A stretch of DNA of 5,712 bases from a bacterium (GTDB taxonomy: Bacteria > Bdellovibrionota_C > UBA2361 > SZUA-149). The stretch spans positions 1 to 5,712 of the forward strand of contig QIGM01000214.1 in NCBI GenBank assembly GCA_003230795.1. The letters run 5' to 3'. Numbering within the stretch: position 1 is the first letter of the stretch; each line of letters opens with the position of its first letter. This document shows, piece after piece, positions 1 to 5,298 of this stretch. Made by a program: the position numbers and the translations under genes. The notes below the pieces were generated by a model that did not search any database, was not told the DNA's origin, and saw only the letters and a program-made list of their open reading frames with translations.

Positions 1-60
1 ACCTCAGGCGCAAGAGACGCAGCTCGACAGATTAAGAGTAAGTATTTTGCTCAAGAACAA

Positions 61-91
61 GGGTGAAACGGTGCCTGGCACCGTTTCACCC
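61..91. repeat. Perfect 31-bp palindrome, REP/MITE-like
   Basis: Arm GGGTGAAACGGTGCC (61-75) and its exact reverse complement (77-91) are separated by one T at 76. Every one of the 15 pairs matches, far beyond chance. No T run follows on either strand (CAGTCGC follows on plus), so it is a poor intrinsic terminator. Length, perfect symmetry, GC-rich core and intergenic placement resemble dispersed palindromic elements of the REP type, which are often mobilised by RAYT transposases (inference). No second copy lies in this window. It could instead be an operator or a transcript-stabilising hairpin. Confidence 0.6.
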
Positions 92-115
92 AGTCGCCCG
101 CAGATAAGCACGGTA

Positions 116-144
116 TTTACTTAGCTTATTTTTTGGCGTATACG
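116..144 (+). promoter_or_regulatory. Candidate sigma70-type promoter for rpsT
   Basis: TTTACT (116-121) and TATACG (139-144) each match the -35 and -10 consensus at four of six positions and are spaced 17 bp apart. Transcription would begin near 150-151, directly ahead of the leader hairpin at 152-190. The match is moderate and the region is AT-rich, so a chance match is possible. Confidence 0.35.
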
Positions 145-151
145 TAGTTGC

Positions 152-196
152 CCTAAGCGGCACTACCCTCGGGGTAGAGGCTAGTTTAGGATTTTT
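152..196 (+). promoter_or_regulatory. Leader hairpin plus T run upstream of rpsT (possible attenuator or terminator)
   Basis: An outer stem CCTAA (152-156)/TTAGG (186-190) continues as GC (157-158)/GC (180-181). An inner stem CTACCC (163-168)/GGGTAG (172-177) closes on a 3-base loop. TTTTT follows at 192-196. This has the shape of an intrinsic terminator and lies only 34 bases ahead of the rpsT start codon. If the promoter at 116-144 is real, it would be an attenuator-like leader. If not, it may simply end an upstream transcript. S20 synthesis is autoregulated in Escherichia coli, which makes a regulatory leader plausible but does not prove one here. Confidence 0.4.
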
Positions 197-230
197 GTAT
201 TTAGATTTCAAATAGTTAAGAGCAGCACTC

Positions 231-500
231 ATGGCAAATCACGCTTCGGCAAAGAAGAGAAACCGACAAAATATTAAGCGGAACCTACATAACCGTTCAG
301 CTAGATCGGAAATTCGCACATGGGTTAAAGCTTCCTTGCTCTCCGCCAAAGGTGGAGACCTAAGCGCTGCTCAAAACTCGGCCAAGAAAGCCACCAGACT
401 TCTCGACAAAGCGGTAGTTCACGGTGTTCTCCACAAGAAGAACGCTAAGCGCCGAATCTCAAGACTCCACCGACGAATCGTCGCCTTAGCTTCTCAGTAA
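231..500 (+). CDS. rpsT: 30S ribosomal protein S20
   Basis: This encodes S20, a primary 16S rRNA-binding protein of the small subunit that helps organise the bottom of the 30S body. The 89-residue product has the usual family length and is strongly basic. It opens with the typical MANHxSAxKRxRQN signature (residues 1-14). It also has the family-like SAKKATRLLDKAVVHGVLHK stretch (residues 50-69) and a Lys/Arg-rich helical C-terminus (SRLHRRI). The ATG at 231 is chosen because the conserved N-terminus starts exactly there; a weak AAGAG ribosome-binding site lies at 218-222. The gene stands alone between its own upstream regulatory region and a convergent folC, so it is probably monocistronic. 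Identification is secure. Confidence 0.97.
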   Translation: MANHASAKKRNRQNIKRNLHNRSARSEIRTWVKASLLSAKGGDLSAAQNSAKKATRLLDKAVVHGVLHKKNAKRRISRLHRRIVALASQ

Positions 501-589
501 GCGACAAGCGCAGATTTCGCAGACGACTCCTCGGCTGCTCCATAGTAGTCGCGGGTGCAATCCTAATCGCAGTTAAGGGTTAGAACTGT
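501..589. other. Convergent intergenic gap between rpsT and folC
   Basis: The two genes converge here, so transcription from both sides should stop in or near this gap. Only a weak AT-rich hairpin is visible, CAGTT (570-574)/AACTG (584-588), without a long T run. No convincing intrinsic terminator is seen on either strand; termination may be Rho-dependent or may occur inside the neighbouring genes. Confidence 0.3.
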
Positions 590-1921
590 TTAGCCGTCCT
601 GATATGCGAGAAAAGGGAAGTCACCAAGTAGCGGTCGAATTTCACCTAGAAGAAAGATAGAACCGGCGATAACAAGTGGCACCTCTTCTTCTTTCGCCGA
701 CTGAAGGCCAAGAAACAGAGCGTCTGACGCAGACTTCATCACTTGTGCAGCGGGCAAACTCTCCGCTAGCGTTTCAGCGGGATAGGCCCCTTCCCCGGGT
801 GCTTCAGTGCAAATCCACTTAATCGATATACCACGCTCCTGAGCCCGCCGATGAAGGTCTAGAAGCAGCTCAACTATCGCAGAGGTGTTCTTTCTTGCGA
901 GCATGCCAATAAGAAAAACTACCTCGGAGATTTCCTCTCGAAAAATATGCTTATCCACGAACTCACAAAGAGCACTAACACCGTCTGGATTATGCGCGGC
1001 ATCAAGTAAGACCTCACAGCCGTTCACACGAAGTTGCTCCAAACGCCCAGGCCAACGCGAGTTCTGAGCGCCCTTGTTTATCGCATCATCACTAAGGCCG
1101 AGTAACTTCCCCACTCGCGCCGCAAGAACTAGGTTCTCACGTTGATAGCTTCCCGCGGGAAGACGAGCGAGGGCAGGAAGAGGAACATCCTCGTCTGCTA
1201 TTTCAATGTTCTCTTGATTATCAGAGAGCATGAAATCCTCGCCGTGAAAATACACAGGCGCTGCAGCCGCAGTCGCCTTGGCGCGAATTACTTTGCGTGC
1301 CGCCTCTGGGACTCTACCAACAACAAGCGGCACTCCGGCTTTTACAATCCCAGCTTTATTCTCGGCAATCTCCTCGATGCTATCTCCAAGAATATGGGTG
1401 TGATCGAAACCGATACTTGTGATCACACATACTTCAGGAGCAGCAATGGTATTGGTCGCATCATACAGCCCACCCAGCCCTACTTCGATTACATTCCAAT
1501 CGAGCCCAAGACGAGCAAACTCTAGAAAGCAAGCCGCCGCGCTCACGACAAAGTAAGAAGGCTCCAACCCAGCATCTCCCGCATGCTGCAGTACGCTGCG
1601 GATAGCAGCATCGAATTCCTCAACCCCTTGAGGTTTTCCATTTACCAAACAGCGTTCAGTTATATGCGTGAGATGAGGAGAGGTGAATTGCCCGACGCTA
1701 TGTCCGCTCGCAAGAAGCATTGAAGAAATAAAGGTAGAGACGCTACCCTTGCCATTTGTTCCAGCGACATGAACAGTGGGAACCTTGTCTTGTGGATTGC
1801 CGAGTAGCTGATGAAGTTTCTTTGGAACTTCTATTGGGGAGAATTTAGAGCCGTCCCAAAGTGGCAACTTTTCTAAAGCAGATATTCCAGCGAAAGCACG
1901 AGGTGATGACGTAGCAGACAA
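590..1921 (-). CDS. folC: Folylpolyglutamate synthase / dihydrofolate synthase (FolC family)
   Basis: A Mur-ligase-family enzyme of the cytoplasm that uses ATP to add glutamate to folates and, in bifunctional members, to make dihydrofolate from dihydropteroate. The 443 residues fit the family. Visible motifs in order are the P-loop GTNGKGS (54-60), FTSPHL (79-84), EVGLGG (146-151) with DATN (154-157), the ENKAGIVKAGVP block (187-198) with the likely carbamylated Lys189, WPGRLE (290-295), LDAAHNPDG (306-314) at the start of the C-terminal domain, and a late AGSIFLLGEIR (419-429). The usual Arg of GGR(L/F)DATN is Leu here (GGLYDATN). The start is a TTG at 1921, three bases after the upstream hydrolase stop; no better start precedes the conserved N-terminal helix. 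It is the last gene of a three-gene minus-strand operon. Whether it has both activities cannot be read from sequence. Confidence 0.93.
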   Translation of the reverse strand: MSATSSPRAFAGISALEKLPLWDGSKFSPIEVPKKLHQLLGNPQDKVPTVHVAGTNGKGSVSTFISSMLLASGHSVGQFTSPHLTHITERCLVNGKPQGVEEFDAAIRSVLQHAGDAGLEPSYFVVSAAACFLEFARLGLDWNVIEVGLGGLYDATNTIAAPEVCVITSIGFDHTHILGDSIEEIAENKAGIVKAGVPLVVGRVPEAARKVIRAKATAAAAPVYFHGEDFMLSDNQENIEIADEDVPLPALARLPAGSYQRENLVLAARVGKLLGLSDDAINKGAQNSRWPGRLEQLRVNGCEVLLDAAHNPDGVSALCEFVDKHIFREEISEVVFLIGMLARKNTSAIVELLLDLHRRAQERGISIKWICTEAPGEGAYPAETLAESLPAAQVMKSASDALFLGLQSAKEEEVPLVIAGSIFLLGEIRPLLGDFPFLAYQDG

Positions 1922-1924
1922 GTC

Positions 1925-3133
1925 TTATACGTACCCTAAGGACTCCATTACTAAATCATGTATCACTGGACGGAACTCTCGAATCGCCTTGTTATCTGAG
2001 CTGGGGTGAATTGCGTTTGTTAACAAGACGACACTCAACTCGCGCTCAGGATCAATCCAAAGACTACAGCCCGTGTCACTGTCATGCCCGACTGAAGAGT
2101 CAGAAAAATACTGCCCACTCGATTTTTGCTTCTTGGTTTCTGCGCCGCAGGTCTCCCAACCTAGCGCCCACGAACCTTTGGGATAATTTTCTTTATGGGC
2201 CCAAAACTCTCTCACAAGCTCCGGACTGAACATCTCACTCCGCCCGTGATAACTCTCGATTAGGGCATTCACCGTTTGAAAAATGTCTGACGCAGTCGTA
2301 AACAGGCCGGCATGAGCAGCGACGCCCCCCATGGCCCATGCGTTATCATCCAGGACTTCACCGCTTAGCAGCTTTCCGCGCCAAGAACACTCGGCAGTAG
2401 GAGCAATGATATCGTTAATTGTTTCCAAGCCACGACCACGAAGAGCTGAGAGATCTATATAGCCGGTGGAGGGCAATTCGAAGCGCTTCAAAAATAGCTT
2501 CGGCACAAGCTTCTCAAAGGTCATGCCCGATACCACTTCGAGAGCATTTCCGAGTAGTATGAAACCAATGTCACTGTAGCGACTTACTTTCCCAGGAAGA
2601 TTCTCAAGCTTAGCGCGAAAGATTTCGTTATAAATCGCTTCAATCGCACCCCGGCTATTCATTATCCCAGCTCGCCCGCCTTTATCTGCATTGGCGATTT
2701 GACGATAATACGGCGCGTTGGCTGCGTATCCTGAGCTGTGATTGAGCAAGTGCCGAACGCTCATACGCTCTTTACCGTGCACACCAAAGGTTTGAAAAAT
2801 ATGTGAGAGACGCTTGTCGAGCTCTAATTGACCCCTTTGGATTAGTTGCATCGCGAGAGTACTAGTGACGAGCGGCTTAGTAAGCCCTCCAACGTCAAAC
2901 ACCACGTCTCTATGCATGGGGGAGAGTTCTGGAACTCTTGAGCGACAGCCTACAGCAGAATGATAGAGGACCTCACCTCCTTGGGCGACCAAGAGCACGG
3001 CACCAGGAAAGACCAAATCCTTCTTTGAGGGCTCTTCCGAGCCCGAAGCACTAAAGGGGTAAGCAGCAGACGAAAGCGCTGCGTCAACTTTAGACCAATT
3101 TACTGAGGTTATCTGCCGTCTTCTTGTATTCAT
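1925..3133 (-). CDS. Class C beta-lactamase-fold (serine hydrolase family) protein with altered catalytic motifs
   Basis: The 402-residue product has the penicillin-binding protein/class C beta-lactamase fold, a group of D-Ala peptidases, esterases and lactamases. Fold markers are FPGAVLLVAQGGEVLYHSAVG (42-62), the SxxK region FDVGGLTK (79-86), SVRHLLNHSSGY (125-136), a YxN-type YSD (186-188), the glycine-rich WAMGGVAAHAGLFTTASD (266-283), and GHDSDTG with SLWIDPE (349-363). Lys86, Tyr186 and His350 are kept, but the nucleophile position is Gly83 and the usual HTGFTG reads HDSDTG. The protein may therefore be catalytically dead or work differently. No signal peptide or membrane segment is seen, so it is probably cytoplasmic. 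The ATG at 3133 lies 8 bases after the LD-carboxypeptidase stop, with GAGGTG across that gene's last codons serving as a likely ribosome-binding site; translation is probably coupled. The substrate is unknown. Confidence 0.85.
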   Translation of the reverse strand: MNTRRRQITSVNWSKVDAALSSAAYPFSASGSEEPSKKDLVFPGAVLLVAQGGEVLYHSAVGCRSRVPELSPMHRDVVFDVGGLTKPLVTSTLAMQLIQRGQLELDKRLSHIFQTFGVHGKERMSVRHLLNHSSGYAANAPYYRQIANADKGGRAGIMNSRGAIEAIYNEIFRAKLENLPGKVSRYSDIGFILLGNALEVVSGMTFEKLVPKLFLKRFELPSTGYIDLSALRGRGLETINDIIAPTAECSWRGKLLSGEVLDDNAWAMGGVAAHAGLFTTASDIFQTVNALIESYHGRSEMFSPELVREFWAHKENYPKGSWALGWETCGAETKKQKSSGQYFSDSSVGHDSDTGCSLWIDPERELSVVLLTNAIHPSSDNKAIREFRPVIHDLVMESLGYV

Positions 3134-3141
3134 GCTCTCAA

Positions 3142-4104
3142 CTACACCTCATCTAAACCAACCAGTGGCGACTCTAGTATTTGAAATTCTTCGCCTTTTA
3201 TCGCGGCGAGACAAGCTAGAGGGACTGCTTGGTTCTCTCCCCAATGCCCAAAGGGCAGCTTGGATACGACTGGATACGACGAATCACGGAGTATACCACC
3301 GAGTAGCTCCTGGATCACGTCCTCCACACTCGGACCATGAGCAGATTCACATTTGCTGAAACGACCAAGCACCAGACCTGCGAGCGAATCCAATTTCCCC
3401 GCAAGCTTAAGTTGAGTAAAGGCGCGATGGATCTGAAAAGGCGCGTCTCCTACTTCTTCAACAACAAGTATGCGCCCGTCGTAGTTCACATCATAGGGGG
3501 TTCCAAGCACACTAAGTAACATGCTCAAGTTACCGGCGATTATCCTTCCCTCACCTTCTCCTTCTCTAAGCGAAGTAACCTTGTACTTCGGCTTTGTGCT
3601 GCGGTCACTAAGCAGTCTAAGCAAGCTATCAACACTACGTGCGTCCTCTTCCGAATTCGGACTATTAGGAAAAGATGTCGCCAGTCCAGGCCCATGCACT
3701 GCTGGTATTCCGCATCGCTCCACGCATTGCATTAAAATTACGGTAGCATCCGACATACCGACAACCAGCTTTTGCGCCCGAGAAATACGCTGATAATCAA
3801 GCAAAGGTAAGATATCGAGTGAGCCATAGCCTCCGCGTGCGGTCAGAATCACATCAACCTTGGGGTCATCTACTAAGGCCATGAAAGCCTCTGCGCGAGC
3901 GGCAGGACTGCCATTAGAAAAACCATAAGTATAATCGGCATAGTAAAGAGACGGGTCCAGCGGCACACTCAGGGCGTAGCCTTTGTCTTGCAAGATTTTA
4001 CAAGACTGCTGATAGCGAACAGGTTCTACGGGCGAGCCCGTAGCGATAATCCCGATAGTCGATTTCGCCCGCAACGGTCGTGCAAAGGTAAGTTCTTTCG
4101 TCAT
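3142..4104 (-). CDS. Muramoyltetrapeptide LD-carboxypeptidase (peptidase family S66)
   Basis: This enzyme cleaves the L,D bond that holds the terminal D-Ala of murein tetrapeptides, giving tripeptides for re-use in peptidoglycan recycling; it normally acts in the cytoplasm. Numbered from the ATG at 4104 (320 residues), it shows the N-terminal strand STIGIIATGSPV (15-26), ARGGYG (89-94), nucleophile Ser118 in GMSDAT, Glu216/Glu217 in VVEEVGDAPFQIHR, and His287 in LPFGHWGENQAVPL. These sit very close to the Ser115-Glu217-His285 triad of the Pseudomonas aeruginosa enzyme, so catalysis looks intact. There is no signal peptide. An in-frame TTG at 4152 would add 16 hydrophilic, poorly conserved-looking residues; neither start has a strong ribosome-binding site, and the ATG is preferred on family length. 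It is the first gene of the operon with the hydrolase-like gene and folC. Confidence 0.92.
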   Translation of the reverse strand: MTKELTFARPLRAKSTIGIIATGSPVEPVRYQQSCKILQDKGYALSVPLDPSLYYADYTYGFSNGSPAARAEAFMALVDDPKVDVILTARGGYGSLDILPLLDYQRISRAQKLVVGMSDATVILMQCVERCGIPAVHGPGLATSFPNSPNSEEDARSVDSLLRLLSDRSTKPKYKVTSLREGEGEGRIIAGNLSMLLSVLGTPYDVNYDGRILVVEEVGDAPFQIHRAFTQLKLAGKLDSLAGLVLGRFSKCESAHGPSVEDVIQELLGGILRDSSYPVVSKLPFGHWGENQAVPLACLAAIKGEEFQILESPLVGLDEV

Positions 4105-4178
4105 AGAATCGATGCTATCGTGATTCTCTTTCTCACACGAAGACTTTCTCAAAAGTTAAATTCCACTTCGAGGAAACC

Positions 4179-4208
4179 TTTACAAGCCGAAGACACGCTG
4201 GCTATAGT
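4179..4208 (+). promoter_or_regulatory. Candidate sigma70 promoter for the epimerase gene
   Basis: TTTACA (4179-4184) and TATAGT (4203-4208) each match the -35 and -10 consensus at five of six positions, with an 18-bp spacer. Transcription would start near 4215, about 44 bases before the proposed ATC start codon. It sits in the divergent gap, close to the LD-carboxypeptidase start on the other strand. I found no equally convincing minus-strand promoter for that operon. Confidence 0.5.
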
Positions 4209-4215
4209 TTTGGCA

Positions 4216-4235
4216 GAGTAGCGTCTAGGCTACTC
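4216..4235. repeat. 20-bp inverted repeat at the expected 5' end of the epimerase mRNA
   Basis: GAGTAGC (4216-4222) and GCTACTC (4229-4235) form a perfect 7-bp inverted repeat around the 6-base spacer GTCTAG. In RNA it would make a hairpin starting at the predicted first transcribed bases. In DNA it could be an operator just downstream of the promoter in the divergent region. No T run follows, so it is not a terminator. Confidence 0.45.
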
Positions 4236-4258
4236 GTCCACACCCTTAGGTAAACGAT

Positions 4259-4705
4259 ATCAGCGACCTACCGACAAACAACTGGCGTCTTGACCACCTC
4301 GGACATGCGGTAAGAGATATCGAGCAGGGTATTGCCTTCTACACCGAAACCCTCGGGCTTGATGTAGTAAGTCGCGAAAAGCTCGAGAGCTTCCAAGTAG
4401 AAGCCGTATTTCTCAAAGCTGCGGGAGCTTCGACAAATAATCACAGCACAATCGAGCTTCTTTCTCCCCTGAGCAAAGATTCCCTTCTCACTAAGTTTCT
4501 CGAAAAAAAAGGCGAAGGATTGCACCATATTTGCTTCGAAGTGGATTCAGTTGTTGATGAATTAACCCGGTTTAAACACCTCGGAGTTCAACTTATCGAT
4601 CAGGCTCCCCGAGCAGGTGCCCACGGAATGGACGTTGCCTTTCTCCACCCCCATGCTGGTTTCGGCGCTTTAATCGAGATTTGCACACCAAGAACGGGAA
4701 TTTAG
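4259..4705 (+). CDS. mce: Methylmalonyl-CoA epimerase, non-standard start codon
   Basis: This vicinal-oxygen-chelate enzyme interconverts (2S)- and (2R)-methylmalonyl-CoA, linking propionyl-CoA carboxylase to methylmalonyl-CoA mutase in the cytoplasm. The open frame after the TAG at 4247-4249 encodes two VOC half-domains: LDHLGHAVRDIEQGIAFY near the N-terminus and LHHICFEV midway. Counting from an ATC at 4259 (148 residues), the metal ligands are His13, Glu66 (IELLSP), His90 and Glu140 (LIEI). They match the spacing of the Propionibacterium shermanii ligands His12, Gln65, His91 and Glu141. No in-frame ATG, GTG or TTG exists before the conserved first strand. ATC at 4259, with AGG at 4248-4250 eight bases ahead, is the best-placed candidate. 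A TTG at 4520 would give only the second half-domain and is rejected. No mutase gene is adjacent. Confidence 0.85.
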   Translation: MSDLPTNNWRLDHLGHAVRDIEQGIAFYTETLGLDVVSREKLESFQVEAVFLKAAGASTNNHSTIELLSPLSKDSLLTKFLEKKGEGLHHICFEVDSVVDELTRFKHLGVQLIDQAPRAGAHGMDVAFLHPHAGFGALIEICTPRTGI

Positions 4706-4859
4706 TATCTTTCTCCGATCCAAATACCGAGCCTAAACTCTTCCTCGGTTGCCCTTAATTACTCAGTTCGCTAGTCTTTTGCTCTCTATTCCATACGCAG
4801 ATAGTATGAACCGACCGCTTTAGAAGCAGTGGTACTATTTACTTAGAAGCCTTCACCGA
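4706..4859. other. Intergenic region between epimerase and receiver genes
   Basis: No gene is seen. A 6-bp stem ACCGAG (4726-4731)/CTCGGT (4744-4749) with a 12-base loop lies just after the epimerase stop but lacks a T run, so it is at best a weak terminator. A poor promoter-like pair, TTGCTC (4779-4784) and TAGTAT (4802-4807) spaced 17 bp apart, could serve the downstream gene. Confidence 0.25.
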
Positions 4860-5234
4860 ATGAAAATACTTGTTGTCGAATCCGACACCGGTCGCCAAAG
4901 ACAGTTACGCACGATCCTCACAAGTTTGGGCCACAAATCGGCAGAAACAGAAAACGCGAGCGATAATTCTGCTGCGATCAAGATGCTGCGGAAAAAGCGT
5001 TTTGACTGCTGCTTTATCTCGATGAGTAGCGAGCAGTTTGATCCTATCGAACTTCTTGGAAGCATTCGAACAGGAGGATCTTCGCGCAACCTTCCGGTGG
5101 TGATGTATAGTGCTGATGTTACAAAAGAAAATGTCATCGCCTCGCATGAAGCCGGATCAAACGGATTTATAACCTACCCTTTTTCAGTCAGTGATGTTGA
5201 AGAGTCTATTCGAAAAGCCACTGTCGATATGTAA
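4860..5234 (+). CDS. Stand-alone CheY-like receiver-domain protein, probable pseudo-receiver
   Basis: The 124 residues form a single response-regulator receiver domain with no output domain. Strand 1 MKILVVESD (1-9), LLGSIR (65-70), LPVVMYSAD (78-86) and the end ENVIASHEAGSNGFITYPF (90-108) align easily with Escherichia coli CheY. Key phosphorylation residues are changed: the acidic pair is Glu7-Ser8, the phosphoacceptor Asp is Ser54 (CFISMSSEQF), and the conserved Lys before Pro-Phe is Tyr106. Ser84 keeps the Thr/Ser position and Pro107 is kept. It is therefore unlikely to be controlled by aspartyl phosphorylation and may be a constitutive protein-binding module. The ATG at 4860 begins right at strand 1; AGAAG at 4845-4849 is a weak ribosome-binding site. 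No histidine kinase is nearby; ffh follows 64 bases downstream on the same strand. The target is unknown. Confidence 0.88.
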   Translation: MKILVVESDTGRQRQLRTILTSLGHKSAETENASDNSAAIKMLRKKRFDCCFISMSSEQFDPIELLGSIRTGGSSRNLPVVMYSADVTKENVIASHEAGSNGFITYPFSVSDVEESIRKATVDM

Positions 5235-5260
5235 GAAGGCGTATCGAGATAGATTTATCC

Positions 5261-5279
5261 GAGCCAGCACTACCGGCTC
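5261..5279. repeat. Short inverted repeat upstream of ffh
   Basis: GAGCC (5261-5265) and GGCTC (5275-5279) can form a 5-bp stem with a 9-base loop, 19 bases before the ffh start codon. It is followed by an A-rich stretch on the plus strand, so it is not an intrinsic terminator for the receiver gene. It may be a weak leader hairpin or chance. Confidence 0.25.
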
Positions 5280-5298
5280 AAGAAAATAGAAAATTAAG

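Noticed and set aside
1..66. Possible 3' tail of an upstream gene (frame 1 open to a TGA at 64-66, frame 3 open to a TAA at 33-35)
   Set aside because: Only about 10-21 codons are visible in either frame, none matches a family I recognise, and open stretches of this length are common by chance.
61..91. CRISPR repeat or attachment site reading of the palindrome
   Set aside because: There is a single copy with no spacer-repeat pattern, no cas gene and no integrase or tRNA nearby.
885..1525. Plus-strand open frames inside folC
   Set aside because: They are antisense to a well-conserved FolC and show no recognisable domain.
3132..3793. Plus-strand open frames opposite the LD-carboxypeptidase gene
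   Set aside because: Antisense to an S66 enzyme with an intact catalytic triad; low-complexity, Ser/Leu-rich products with no family resemblance.
4520..4705. Short 61-residue gene starting with TTG
   Set aside because: It is only the C-terminal half-domain of the epimerase; the same frame continues upstream with the first half-domain and its metal ligands.
4853..5147. Two minus-strand open frames across the receiver gene
   Set aside because: They overlap a clear CheY-like frame and have no recognisable motif.
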